From Pyrenochaeta sp. MPI-SDFR-AT-0127 (lineage: Eukaryota > Ascomycota > Dothideomycetes > Pleosporales > Cucurbitariaceae), in contig JAGTJM010000002.1 of NCBI GenBank assembly GCA_020747015.1, forward strand, positions 310,001 through 374,000: a stretch of 64,000 nucleotides of DNA, written 5' to 3'. The notes under the pieces were generated by a model. The model worked only from the letters and a program-made list of their open reading frames with translations, was not told the DNA's origin and did no database searches. Below, one piece after another: positions 24,560 through 36,500 of the stretch; positions within the stretch are counted from its first letter, which is position 1, and the number at the start of each line of letters is the position of its first letter. The position numbers were made by a program, and so were the translations under genes.

Positions 24560-27508
24560 GGCCTTCCAGGAAACGGTTCCGGCGTAGGGGCGGGCATAGT
24601 GCTGATGTCGCAGCGAGAACCTTGATGCCCGTAATAGTATTGGTAATAAACACACGGCACGAGAGTCTAAGCTCCAGGAGCAAAACCTTGACGAAATCTG
24701 AATACCTAGTGAGGCACAGTTCTCAAGCGAGAGGAATAGAATATACATTTGGAGAGCCCCGCAAAGACAAGTGCCTGATGATCGGCAAACTTAAAAGTGT
24801 TTGGGGTTCTCGATTGATCAGTAGCTGAAAAGGTCAAGCGATAGAGATGTGCTTGGCGCTTAAACGTTTTTAGTTCATGGTCGCGTTCGAAGGCAGACGA
24901 GCACTTCACCTTCTTTGGTTTTCAAGGTTATTATTCAGTTAGAAAGAAGCTGACGATCTGATTTACATAATAGTGTTACTGCATAGTCAAATTGACAGCC
25001 TTAAGCGAGCTGAAACTTTACGTCTAATTTTTTTGTATTACTTACATAGAGCTCTCTGCATGTTGAAAGGCCAACTGAAACCTGCAGTAAGTCTCTTCAG
25101 TAGATGATTACTTGTCCTGCTACCAAGATACACTCAACCAGCGCTTTTGCTGTTCATCTACAGCTTTATATGCTACGCGTATCTTGCCTTTCGCCGCTGC
25201 CACCTTCATACGTCAAGTGGTTCAGCTTACTACTTTATCATATGTTACCCTGTGCAGTAGGTGTACAGGGTGCGCCATCTATCGCAGTGTCAAAACTTGT
25301 GAGCTAGTGTTGCAGTAATTTCCCGACTTTACAGTACATCGTCGTTGCAGACAACGCCACCAGGCCGAGCGTTCAGGTGGCGTCGCAGCCGCGGTTGCGG
25401 GGCTCGGGTCCATCCGCTGGGTTTGGTTCGGTCATACAGAGGCTGACGGCATGGTGGCTTATGGCTGACCACGAAGCTGAAAAAAGGCTGACAGTAGTGG
25501 GTAGTTGAAGCGAAACATCAAACCCCGAAAGTAGCGCAGGTGGCCGCGACTCATTATTCGATCTAAACCAAATAAGACAATGCACTGAAAATTTACAAAA
25601 CTGTACTCTGTAAGACATAAAAAGTAGGCGGCCGTAATTAGCATATGTAACATATAATTTGAAGAACTGGATTAAAGTTCCGGGCTGGTCACAATTGGAG
25701 GAACAAGCGAAAATGAAGAGTGCATAATTAACGCATTCCTCAAAGCAGGGCTAGCATTCTTCATAGGTATTATCCAAGAATATTAGCTAAAGAAACAGAG
25801 TGCAGTTCATATCCCACATAAAGAAGAAGGATGCTTAGGCAATGATACAGAATATGGTCTCTAACTACTCTCCTTCTACTATCTTCTGCAAGTATATAGC
25901 TTCATTACAAATTTCTTGCTTAGGATAATTTCTTGTAGACATTATTTCTTGTATATATCTATTATTCTGAGCTGTATAACGTGAACCGCAAGTGAATAGC
26001 CTATCTTTTGCGAATGCCCCACTTTTACACGTCAATCACTCAGCACTTCGATATGCTATAACATCGTATAGTATATGAAATCAATGACTAGTAGCTACAA
26101 CATCTTTCTTACACGTTTTGTGTCATTCTCAATCTTTCTACAGCGCTTATAGTATCTTTCGCGCCTGATGCTTCACCTGTTTAGGTCATACTTTCTCGTA
26201 TTTACCTTATAAGTTGGGCCTGAGCCTCTCCTTAAGTGACCAGATCAATTATATCTATATCTAATAGGGTCTTTCCACGCTGGATCTGCTGCTTTCCACG
26301 CTTCTTGCATTTAAGGCACCGCGCGTCTACTTAATTCGAGATAGCCATAGAATCATGCTAGCTATTCACCCTTTAATGAAGATACTGTGCCATCCTGTAT
26401 TCTTAACAAGGCAAAGACACTAAAGCCCTACTAGGATAGCGAGGCAATATCTTCAGGCCTCTCTACAAGCTTTTCCTTGAAATATAGAGGCAAAAAAGAG
26501 CATGTAGTCTTCTGCAGTAGTACAGTACTTAATTTGAGAGCTTTGGAGCACTCCAACGTGTCAGGGAATAGTGCGCCATGCGGATCAAAATTGAGCTATA
26601 GGTCAAAACTCTGGCGAGCCCACATCAAAGCCTCTTCAGGCCACTCCGCAACCAATAGTCACTTCACACTACCTTATTTTCCCATTTCCCAGATGATACT
26701 GAAATGAATACTCGGAGTTACCCATTGACTTCGCAATTTAAATCGCTTTTTCAACCGTTATGCTAGCCTTTGTAGCATAACAAATTATTCGTTCCCTGTA
26801 ATTCTCCTTGGAAGAGACACAGTAATGATAATTCTATTCTTGAAGTGAGAAGGCCTTGTGAGATCCCGTCGAGACCTTGTGGTTCCGATGCCTTCGATAC
26901 ACAACATGATATCCTTGGAAACTATCACCAAGAGTTACCCCAGTATAGATAGAACGAGGAGCAGAGGATAGATGCAGCAATTTGATAGACAAACTATTTC
27001 CAGTCTACTCTATTGTGTTTCACGAGAATACGTTCCTTTTACCCATCTTAGTCTCCGCGGATCTTTGAGACTGATAGCGTCACGTGATGATTTGAGCACG
27101 AGCTTGTGTAACAAAAGGGTAAATGCACATTTGAAAGTTGGATAACTGAACAGTAGTCGAATTAATACAAATAAACTATCAGTTTGTGTCAGATTACATC
27201 ATCTCCTGGTATTGTTTCGATGATGTAAACCACCTTGTATAAACGGAGATTCCGTTTACGTGCTGAGGTTTAGGATCACGCCACTTTCCACGATCAGCTA
27301 GATCATGGCAACTCTCTTCAAGATTTCTCAGTCTTTGCACCTCAGTGTAACCATTGAAATACGCGTTTACTATTCTCTCCAGCGTCACAGGTCTTTGGAA
27401 CAGAGTTTGCGGTTCACGACGGCACAGAACTCGCAGACCAATAGACATGGTGAATGCAAGGGCCCCACATTCATTCTCAGCTGTATGTATATGCTTATCC
27501 ATATGCAT

Positions 27509-27540
27509 TTATGCATGCATGCATGTGTATGTGTGTGTAT
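27509..27540. repeat. Short ATGC/GT microsatellite
   Basis: A run of about three ATGC units passes into a short GT/GTAT run. It lies in the gene desert and has no evident role. Confidence 0.7.
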
Positions 27541-28143
27541 GAGCGTGTGAGAACGATGCTTACTTTATACGGGAATATATGCGCGCAGTCTGCACACCAT
27601 CATCGATCTATCAAATTACGCGTCTTGGGCAATAGTGTTGTACGATGTTGTCGTTTCGAGCCACCATGAAGGTGCGGTACAAAATGCTTACTGATGCTGG
27701 CTCTTTCAGCTACTGATCGTCTATGCATGTGTTATTGATATGATTAAGAAGTATTCCGGTGAGACAAAAACAGCTTTACAATGGTATTGGCCAGCTGACC
27801 GACGGCTAAATGCTCTCCTATACCGACACTGTGGTCGTCGCTCTGCGGGTACCTACTCAGCTAAAGCTCTACACCTAGCTAGCGTCGTTCGAATGTGCCG
27901 CTCGTTCTCTGCTAACCTAGATACCAGTCCTTTGAACACGTCTGATTCATATCTGCGTGAATATTTCCCCACTCCTATCCCTACCTATGCATCCAATCGT
28001 TGCCAGTCTTCTGAACATGTAACATGCGCCACTTTCTTTACTTACTGGCGAATCGGACTCACCGTATTTGCAGCTTCTACTCTTGAGCGAAGAATGCTCG
28101 GTGAAGGTTGAATGATGCTAGCACTATGCAGTTTCGTGTAGCA

Positions 28144-28149
28144 TATAAA
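28144..28149 (+). promoter_or_regulatory. TATA-like box upstream of the VapA-like gene
   Basis: TATAAA lies 154 bases before the ATG at 28303, a plausible distance for a filamentous-fungus core promoter. It is only a sequence match. Confidence 0.35.
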
Positions 28150-28302
28150 GCTCCCAAGTAGCTCAAAAAGACACCTTCATCATCATTACGCTTATTCTTG
28201 ACTATTTCAAGACTTTCCGTTGTATCATTTCGGCATCAAGAAAATATTGAACCGAGGAACTTTTTCCAAAACCCACCATCTTACCATCGCCCAAACATTA
28301 TA

Positions 28303-28955
28303 ATGTCTGGTTCAGCTAGTGACAAGCCATATGCTCCCCTGCTGGTCCATTTCCGCAAAACAGCCAGTGGGGAAGTCGACGAATCACAGGTAAAGGACTT
28401 TTATGAGTTCATTATCTCACAGGAGCATGGTGAGACAATCCTTGACAGCATCCTTCACCAAGAGGGCACTTTTGCACACAAAGTCGCCCTCAACGCAGAA
28501 GCCAAAGATGAGTTCAAGACTTCGACTAGCGCAGAGGCTGGGCTGTTGAACCTTTGGTTCTACACTCAATTAGACCTCAAGGCCAAGAACATCAGTCGGC
28601 GGTTCCAGGGAAGTGCTTGGGGGGTTTCACCTGGTCTCCCAGTTGGCGCACTATTGTAAGATCTCACCTGCTTGCCCAACTACATTGACCAGCTAACTCA
28701 CATGGATTGCATCAGCGGAACGTTGTGGTATAATGATGTAAGCGAGCTCAAAGGAAAATGCTCCTTCTTCGTTGGAAGCTTCACGGTAAGTGGACAGTCC
28801 AGTTGCCTTTCGAACCAATCGAGGCTGATTAGATAAAGCAATACGTCTATGCTAATTTCTGGAACGGTGATAAACATATTGCTACCTTCCACGGTGGACA
28901 TGTCGGCTCTGCAATTGGAGGATCCTGGGGCAGTGGTGAATGGAAGGAACAGTAG
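28303..28955 (+). CDS. Small VapA-like beta-barrel protein
   Basis: Three exons, 28303-28655, 28716-28785 and 28833-28955, encode 181 residues; an acceptor six bases later (exon from 28839) gives 179. There is no signal peptide. The N-terminal half is acidic and probably helical. The second half is glycine- and aromatic-rich: GSAWGVSPGLPVGALFGTL, WYND, YANFWNGDKHIATFHGG, GGSWGSGEW. This alternation fits the closed beta-barrel of the Rhodococcus virulence-associated protein (VapA) family, whose relatives also occur in fungi as I recall. In Rhodococcus, VapA is secreted and alters phagosomes. This one lacks a secretion signal, so a similar role must not be assumed; the resemblance is one of pattern and was not aligned. 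It precedes a bacterial-like subtilase on the same strand. Confidence 0.7.
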
Positions 28956-29721
28956 CTGAATACGAATTCAATCAGGAGGGCTCTATGTAAGAAGACATAG
29001 TATGGCAATATTTTTTTCAACGGATGAATATTTGGGGTTTCGTTATTGGTGCCAGATTGATACTAAGAATGAAAAATGAATGGCTACTCTGTCAAATGTC
29101 CGACATTTCCCATGTTACATTTGCCAAGTCTTGAAGTTTAATGCCATTGATAGTCTTCTCAATCTAGGAGATCCTACCACTCCTAACTGTAAATTGTTCA
29201 TGTAAAAAGATGGGCTGGGCCCAGAACATTGTAGCGTGTGATCTTGGAATTGCCTAGTAATTAAGTTTCACAGCATTCTGGTTTATCGATTCAGCTCGTA
29301 TTGTAGCCTCCACAATGCAGCCACTGTATACGTGGATGAATTCATTTGATCTTACCTCCTGCAGCTACTTCACAACAGGATTTATGTCAGCCACCCTCTC
29401 ACAGGAGCCGCTGACTCTCCTCTTCAGTGTATGTCGAGTGCCCGGGTAATACCTGTATCATGGAATTCACTAAATCAGCTAAACAGTTGCTTCCACTAGG
29501 GTTTTGTCGTTCGCTCAATGTAAACGTTGTTTTCCGCTCAAGCATACTTTTCAACAACCACATACGCTAGTGTACACACTCAATTCCTTAGAGCTTTTGA
29601 TGTTCCAGAGCCCCACCTCGTCAGTGTGACTTCTTCGCAGCATAGCAATATGGCTACTCAGGCTGTCAGTGGACACAATAACCTGGAAGCCAAATACTGA
29701 TAATTTGCGCAGCTTGTCCCC
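28956..29721. other. Spacer between the VapA-like gene and the subtilase
   Basis: No gene is seen in these 766 bases. They hold the 3' end of the VapA-like gene and presumably the promoter of the subtilase. Confidence 0.4.
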
Positions 29722-32322
29722 ATGATGGTTGCGCAAGGACCGCAGCCCCCTTCATCTCCGCGCTTTCAATGCTCAATCAGTGCAGTGGCAAAGGGAATTC
29801 AGGGCGTGGCTGCGGGCACGCTCACAATCACCACAGCGGACAATCATCACGGTTCTGGCCTCTTAAGTATCAATTTGGCAGTGTTGTCTTTCGATCAGCC
29901 TATCTCTGGAATTCTCTACTACGACGCATGGGCCGTTCTTGAGGGTGGGCGGGTCAAATACGAAGCCTCAATGTGGGAGGACAAACTGATTTTGAACTAT
30001 TCCGTCTACATGACCACGAGTGTCAAGCCCATTGCTCGGTTTGAAGGCAATCTCGTACGCAAGCAGAAGTTAGGCCAGAGACTCACGGATGGGCCTAACG
30101 ATTTCGAGTTTTGGTACTTTCCAGAGAACGTACGAGAGGTTGCGTTCTCGATTTTCTCTGGAGAGGTGATTTCCCCAGGCACCGACATCCATGTGTACCC
30201 GAAAGCGGCGGTGCACCACGATCTCGATGCCTTCCACATAGTCCGCGACGGGATCCACTTTCACACCAAAGTCGCCTGGGAGCGCCAATCAAAGTTCGCC
30301 GCCACACCAATCGCGATCTCCACGAACGACTTGGCCGACGGCAGGTACAATCTGGTAGTAGGCGAGCTCCGAACAGAGAACAAAATGAAGCACCTTAACC
30401 AGTTCTCCTACGTTGTTGAGTTCGTCGTTAAAACACCAGCTCAGACCATTGATGACTATGCTGAGCTGCGAGTCGCACATTCAGCACAGATGCGGTTCCG
30501 GCTTGGAGACACTGAACACACGGTGAAGCGAACCAAAGCCATTGACAGAGCTACGAACGAGTCAACTAGTTTCGCGACCGACGAGAGCGGTGAGCTCGTG
30601 GATGTCATGAGACTGCTAGCAGAGCGAGACCGCGAGCGCTTTAACCGCTTTGGCTTCGTCCACGACGACCTCCACAGCCACGTTCAAGACCTTCCTGACA
30701 ATGAGATGATTGATGTAGTCGTATGGGCACACGTGCAAGGCCGTCAAAGTCCCGTACGCAGTGACAGTGGCACGGATGCACACCTACGTCCTATCGAGCT
30801 GCCCGACGATGTCCTGTCTGCACGTGCTATGATCAGAGAGCTGATCGAGCACCGCGGTGGGCAGGTCACTTTGCAGCCTGCCAACGAGCCGTATTTATAC
30901 GCATGCATCCCAAAACGCGAGGTGATGAGGCTTGCACAGCTCGAGCAGGTCGGTGGGCTGTTCCACGACGACCGCACCATCCAGCTCGACCTCGGTAATT
31001 CTATCATGGTTGCGAAGTCTGACTCTGTCGCGGCAGCTGGGTATGGAGGCAAAGGGGTCCATGTCGCTGTGCATGAGGGGGGACCCAGGACACTCAAGAA
31101 CCTCGATCTCGCTGGCCGGTATCAAGAGCATCCGCATTGCAGTGAAAAGACTGACAGACACTCGCGCCTGACCCACGCCATTGTCAAAAATGTCGAACCG
31201 GACTGTCCACATGGGCACGCACCCAGCTGTCTCCTGTACTCAGCCAACTCTGGATCCAATGCTGCGCTGGAATGGGCCTTGGATGGGACGCGCGACTGTA
31301 CAGTACTCAGCAAATCCTTTCACCGCGATAGCGAGACTACCTCACCCTCGCTCAGCCACGATGACATCCTCTACGACTGGAAGGCGACGCGGTGGCCGTT
31401 CCCAACCTTCTTGCTCGCGGCAGGCAACTTCCACCCAGATGACGGGAAGCTGTATGTCAACCACAAAGGGTACAACTCCCTGAAGGTCGGAAACCACACT
31501 GACGATGGGCTGGCTATGGCGGCATCTTCTGAGTACCGTAATCCACCATCTGTGCACGGGGACCGCGAATTACCTGAAATCGCCGCCAATGGCACCGTCG
31601 TCGGCGCAAATGATCAGCTCAGCTCGGGCACCAGCTTCTCTGCGCCTGCTGTCGCGGGAATTGTGGCCCTCGTTCAGCAGGTCAACCCGCGTCTCCAGAG
31701 GTTCCCAGAGGCTTGTCGTGCCATTCTCCTCGCAAGTGCAAGCCGTATCGTCGTCGGAGGCAGCTGGTGGGGCGACCTGGCATCCAAGAAAGATGGGCGT
31801 GCGGGTGCAGGTGCCGTCGATGCCCAGGGCGCCATGGCCATGGCTCAGGAGGTCAAGTGTCCGTCTGCCCGACCGTCTGCCTATGGATGGGACATTGGCT
31901 TGCTGCTTTCGGGTATTGATACTAGTGACAATCCAACTTCTAGCCCATTCGTTGATGGCAAGGGCGTGGTATACGCACGATACTATATCTCTGTCCCCTC
32001 CGCGCCCGTGGCCAAGGCAGCATTGACCTCATATGCCGTCAAAGCAGCTCTGACCTGGAACAGCGAGGTGTCATCAAACAAGAAAGGTCGTCCGACTGAC
32101 TCGCGGCTAACAGTTGACTTGGACTTGTACGTCAAGGACGCCATGGGACGGCTAGTGTCGCTGTCAGCATCGTTTGACAACAATTATGAGATTGTCGAGT
32201 TCTACGTTAGACCTGGTGATGTGTATGAGCTTAGTATTTTCAAGTCTAGTGGGAATCCTGATACGCGCTACGGAATTGCGTGGGCGGTTCATGAGGTTCC
32301 TTGGGCTGTGAAGCGGCCGTGA
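29722..32322 (+). CDS. Subtilisin-like (S8 family) serine peptidase
   Basis: An intronless frame of 866 residues. The first ~430 residues match no family I know; they contain beta-rich segments (YYDAWAVLEGG, FEFWYFPENVRE). The peptidase core follows. The Asp-box position reads GKGVHVAVHEGG near residue 445, with Glu where catalytic Asp is usual (AVLDTG). The His region is probably SRLTHAIVKN near 486. The oxyanion Asn is in LLAAGN near 565. The Ser box is intact as SSGTSFSAPAVAG near 635. A C-terminal beta domain of about 200 residues (VDLDLYVKDAMGR) resembles pre-peptidase C-terminal modules. No signal peptide is seen, so it may act inside the cell. The core region looks more GC-rich than its flanks, and the lack of introns adds to a bacterial feel; gene transfer is a hypothesis. 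Activity with Glu in place of Asp is uncertain. Confidence 0.8.
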   Translation: MMVAQGPQPPSSPRFQCSISAVAKGIQGVAAGTLTITTADNHHGSGLLSINLAVLSFDQPISGILYYDAWAVLEGGRVKYEASMWEDKLILNYSVYMTTSVKPIARFEGNLVRKQKLGQRLTDGPNDFEFWYFPENVREVAFSIFSGEVISPGTDIHVYPKAAVHHDLDAFHIVRDGIHFHTKVAWERQSKFAATPIAISTNDLADGRYNLVVGELRTENKMKHLNQFSYVVEFVVKTPAQTIDDYAELRVAHSAQMRFRLGDTEHTVKRTKAIDRATNESTSFATDESGELVDVMRLLAERDRERFNRFGFVHDDLHSHVQDLPDNEMIDVVVWAHVQGRQSPVRSDSGTDAHLRPIELPDDVLSARAMIRELIEHRGGQVTLQPANEPYLYACIPKREVMRLAQLEQVGGLFHDDRTIQLDLGNSIMVAKSDSVAAAGYGGKGVHVAVHEGGPRTLKNLDLAGRYQEHPHCSEKTDRHSRLTHAIVKNVEPDCPHGHAPSCLLYSANSGSNAALEWALDGTRDCTVLSKSFHRDSETTSPSLSHDDILYDWKATRWPFPTFLLAAGNFHPDDGKLYVNHKGYNSLKVGNHTDDGLAMAASSEYRNPPSVHGDRELPEIAANGTVVGANDQLSSGTSFSAPAVAGIVALVQQVNPRLQRFPEACRAILLASASRIVVGGSWWGDLASKKDGRAGAGAVDAQGAMAMAQEVKCPSARPSAYGWDIGLLLSGIDTSDNPTSSPFVDGKGVVYARYYISVPSAPVAKAALTSYAVKAALTWNSEVSSNKKGRPTDSRLTVDLDLYVKDAMGRLVSLSASFDNNYEIVEFYVRPGDVYELSIFKSSGNPDTRYGIAWAVHEVPWAVKRP

Positions 32323-33513
32323 GTGGAGAATATAGGGTGCAAAGTGGAATGCAAAGTAGCGACGAGTATACTCGTCTTCTAGAGACTCAATACAGCAAAC
32401 CACTGAACAAGCCAAGATGCCGTGCGAGTGGCAGTATTGCTTTCAATGTATTGTCTGTCCATGTTGCAATTTAGCAGTACTATCTTCAGGTAAACAGGCG
32501 TGCTTTCAATTCTTTGTTTGCAACTTCCAATCCTTCTTGTAAACGGTCTGTGGCGCCCCGATTCTCAGTAAGCCTCCGAACCAAAAGATTAAGGCATTCG
32601 CGCACAGTGCCACAGTGCACAAACTTGAGTACAAGGGGCACTGTGCTACGTTGTAAGAGCCATACCGTACAAGTACAAACATGGAGTCAATAGGCGCTGA
32701 CTGCATATCGGAAAAGATAAAATTGGCGCCACGTATTAATGACATACTTCGTCGTTCCTCAGTGGCAGTATACGTATAATCAGGAAATGAGGTGTTGATG
32801 CTGGCAGCCGGTCTTACGAGAGACAGAAAAGAGGAGTGGTTTTCGAAGAATAGACATAACTGCTAACAGTTTTATAATGATATGAAGATGTTCAATCAGG
32901 GATGAGAATCAGAGTATTTTTAAGGAAGTAAAGTCATGCTGAAACGGTCGTTCGAGGTCGCCAATCGGCATCCGACGCGATGGCAGCGTCTCCGTTAGCG
33001 TTATTTGCGCGACTACACTACGCTAGCCCCAAAGCAATGAAGAACGAGTCCTGGCGCGGCGCAGAATACATGGGCCTCGGGTTTATAGTCAGAAAGGACG
33101 TGAATTCCTTTGCAATGGAAGATGAAGGGCTCTTCGTTCATCTAACGAACTTCTCGCAATTAACAATAATGTTACTCTTATCGCAGTATTCAGTTGTTCC
33201 AAACTATGAATTTCTAGACACGTGCACTTTCCATATGATAGCAACGGCCATGTTATCAGAGGCAATGATTACTTATCGGATCTAACTCCCTTATCAGCCG
33301 CTGAAAGAGCTATCACCGTAACTGCGCGTTTCGGATTTTCTGAATATCTTTTTGTTGTTATGACTATTCATGACGCTAAAGTAGTGGGAAAAAACTTAAT
33401 TGAGGTGGTCAAGGAAGGTTGTAAGAGAGTATTTGAACCCAGATCTCATGAAATCGATCTCAACCAGCAAGATCAGAGCGGTCACCACAATCGCTTGGGG
33501 TTTAAACTAACGC
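32323..33513. other. Intergenic region between two convergent genes
   Basis: About 1.2 kb with no recognised gene. A 101-codon frame at 32980-33285 and another at 33222-33665 show no family resemblance, and the latter runs antisense into the NRPS-like gene. Confidence 0.4.
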
Positions 33514-36500
33514 TCAACAACGGTTCTTCGCAAAAGTACTGCCTGGCCAACCTTGGTGCGTGTCTCCAGCTTCAACATGATCTCCAGCTACTACCAGTGT
33601 ATGTTCCAACAAACAAGCATCTTCGCCAATGCTTGCTCCGGACAACAGTCTGGACCCGGCTCTGAGAACACTACGATTCCCAACTTCCAATCTGTTCAAT
33701 TTGAAATGCCCCCTTGAATTGATGTGCGATACAAGACTGGCATTATCTACCGACACTCTGTCCCCTAACGTCAGCAAGTCAGGTTCGGTGAACAACAACG
33801 ACGGCTTTCCGTTGGCGAACAAGGCACAATCCTTCCCGATAGACGCTCCCAGAGCCCGAAAATACATAACTGCATAATGAGTAGACGTCAGAAGGTTCAT
33901 AATACCAATATTTCGGTAGCAGTTCCGGCGCAGGCGCTCAATAGTAAGAAATATTTGCCATCGTTGACAGTAGCTGCTTTTATCCCAGTCGTAGGATCCT
34001 GGAGCGCGACGACCCATGAGCGACCACTTAGCCCCCACTATGATCACAAGCGCGAAGACAGCCTGGATAGTGGTTACAACTGCAATGCTTGCGGTGAGGA
34101 CGATTTGGATGGAAAATGGCCGATACCATGCGCCTTGTTGGAAACCTCGCGGATCGAACTGGAGTACAATCGCGATAGTCTTCATGGCTACTATCGTGCT
34201 AGTATTCCAGTATAGAGAGACACAAATAGTGGTGATTAGAGAATAACAGATTATGGATGGCAGGCCCAGGACGTGATACTCGGCCTGACCTTCATAGAAC
34301 GCACGGCCAAAAGGTGTCGATGATTTGTGACCACCCTTCTTTTCCATCATATTAATATCGTCAGGGCCTTTGTGATCGAGGCGGACACATTCGCCACCCT
34401 TACTGCCAACCCAGACTGAGTACGGAGGGTATGATTCGTTCCTTTTCGTCAATGCTCCGGATCCTAGAACAGCGCCCTCACCAACGCTTGTTCCTGCTTG
34501 AATCACCACTCGATCGGCCACCATGCAACCATCTCCAAGTGTGATTCTGGCGCTTCCCATCTGATCTGAAGTGACTAGATGTGCTCGGGAGCCGAAGACA
34601 ACATCATCCCCGATGTCAAGCAGTTCAAAGTCTTGCATTGACGGGCCAACACCTGGCCAGTATACCCTTTTGCCAACGCGTCCGCCTAGAGCGCGTACTA
34701 GAATTGAGACTATCTCGTAATGCGAGCCGAACAAAGCAGCTAGTTCGCTGAGATTACCATCGGGCACAAGACGCTGCTGCAACGCGGTCCGAAGCTTTTG
34801 CATCTGGCTTCTGTTCTTCATTGAGGTTTCCGACTTGACAGGCCCGCATATCCAATTGCTATCCATGATGCCCTTGACGAATAAGACGAACATGAATAAA
34901 GTTATTGGGCCGAAGATGTCGCCAGAAAGGCGTGCGATAAAGTGGTATGCTAACCTACTAGGATACGTGTACCACTCTGCTATGGACCCAATTTGGTCAG
35001 GGTGGCGTTCCTCGGGGAAAGAAGTTAGGACCATGCCGACAAGTCCGGCAACGCTGGGCATGCGGCGAACAAGCCAGGCTAGTGTAGCGACAGGCTCAAC
35101 AATGAGGAGGCAGAGGATCTTATGTGGTTGTGTCATGTTGGCAGTAACTAGGTCTCGATTGCTTTCGCTTGTATCGCCTATCTCCCAGCTTGACGAGTTG
35201 GGTCCGATGCAGGTGGCGTTTGGCAGAACGGCTCCAGGTGCAACAATGGAATTCATTCCAATGGTACATCTCCGTCCAATCGAAATTCGGGACAGAAGCA
35301 TCGAAGTGTTCCTCTCTGCTGCGAACGGGCGACAAACGCACTGCTTGTCGAGAATTGTGTCGTCTCCAATCTCGATAAGATCGTACTCTCCCAGTTGAGC
35401 CTTTTCGTGGATTGTGACATTCCTTCCAATCTTTGCGCCAAGTAAACGATAGTACAGCTTTTGAGACCACGGGAAGCGGTTAAAAATACCCTTAATATTT
35501 CAATTAGCATTTATTTCGGATCGAGAAGAGTGACACACTTGCCTTTCCGCAAATCTGGAGAGTCTTTTGAGTGAACCACCAACGATTGTGGTAGGATGCC
35601 CACATAGGATACATGCCTTCTCTATAACGCCCGATTATGATCCATTTGGTTAATATCCCCACGATAGGAGCAATGAGAGATACAACAGTCGTGCATCCAA
35701 AAATGACCAGCATCAATAAAAATAGTCTGCCCTCAATGGACTTTGCTAGCGGGAATCTTGAGACTTTGGCCATACCGTACAAGAATAAGGTCCACCACAA
35801 AGCCACACGCTGTGGATAGACGAATGCGATGGGGAGAAGGTGGAGCAAGAGTACCAGAGGCCGTGTAGAACTGTATACTTGAGAACACCCCGGAAGTGCA
35901 TCTTCGGTGTTAGTTTGCGGTCCTTCACCCATTGTTTCGTACTCTTCCTCAAGCCTAGATTGAACAATGTTTGCAATATCCTCTACCCTAGAATTTGAGA
36001 ACAGTGTATCGATGGTCAGTCGCAATTCGAATCGTCGTCTCAGCAACGACAGGAGTCTACCAGCACCCAAGCTATCACCACCAGCTGCGAAGAAATCCGT
36101 GTTTGAATCCATGGTTGCGGGCGAGCAAGACAACACAGAGGCAAAAATTTTGATAATTTCAGTAACAACTGAAGATTCCGATCCCTCGACGTGACCTTTT
36201 TCTTGCTGTCTGCTCATTTCTTCGACAGCGGCTAGGTTTACCGAACCATCTTCGTAGCGAGGGACTGGCTCATCCATGAAGGTAATTTGAGGGGGCACGA
36301 GGTATCCATGGATCTCTTGGCGCAAATGGCTTCGTAGAATTAATGAAGCCTCATGTTTCTTAGTCCTGGTTGCTCCTGCTAGACCATGGTCCCCGAATAG
36401 GAATGCTTGTGGGAGGCCATCACGCTCGTCGATACGAACCAAAGCGTCTATCTTCGTATCGAAGACGTCCACGCATTTGGATTCTGATATATTGGAGTCT

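Larger units (their letters stand above)
24560..28302. other. AT-rich gene desert with a possible transposase relic
   Basis: About 3.7 kb without an intact gene. The block 25600-26500 is clearly AT-rich with runs of TATAT and TTTCTTG, typical of mutated repeats. On the minus strand near 26230-26350 the frame CLKCKKRGKQQIQRGKTL is followed by DIDIIDLVT and a stop, a composition like the basic C-terminal tail of pogo/Fot1-type transposases; this is weak evidence. A minus-strand frame at 27194-27508 (NAYFNGYTEVQRLRNLEE) looks coding-like but was not identified. Confidence 0.35.

Noticed and set aside
33514..33665. Plus-strand ORF 33222-33665 as a gene overlapping the NRPS-like 3' end
   Set aside because: No family signal. 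The minus-strand frame is clearly coding to its stop at 33514.
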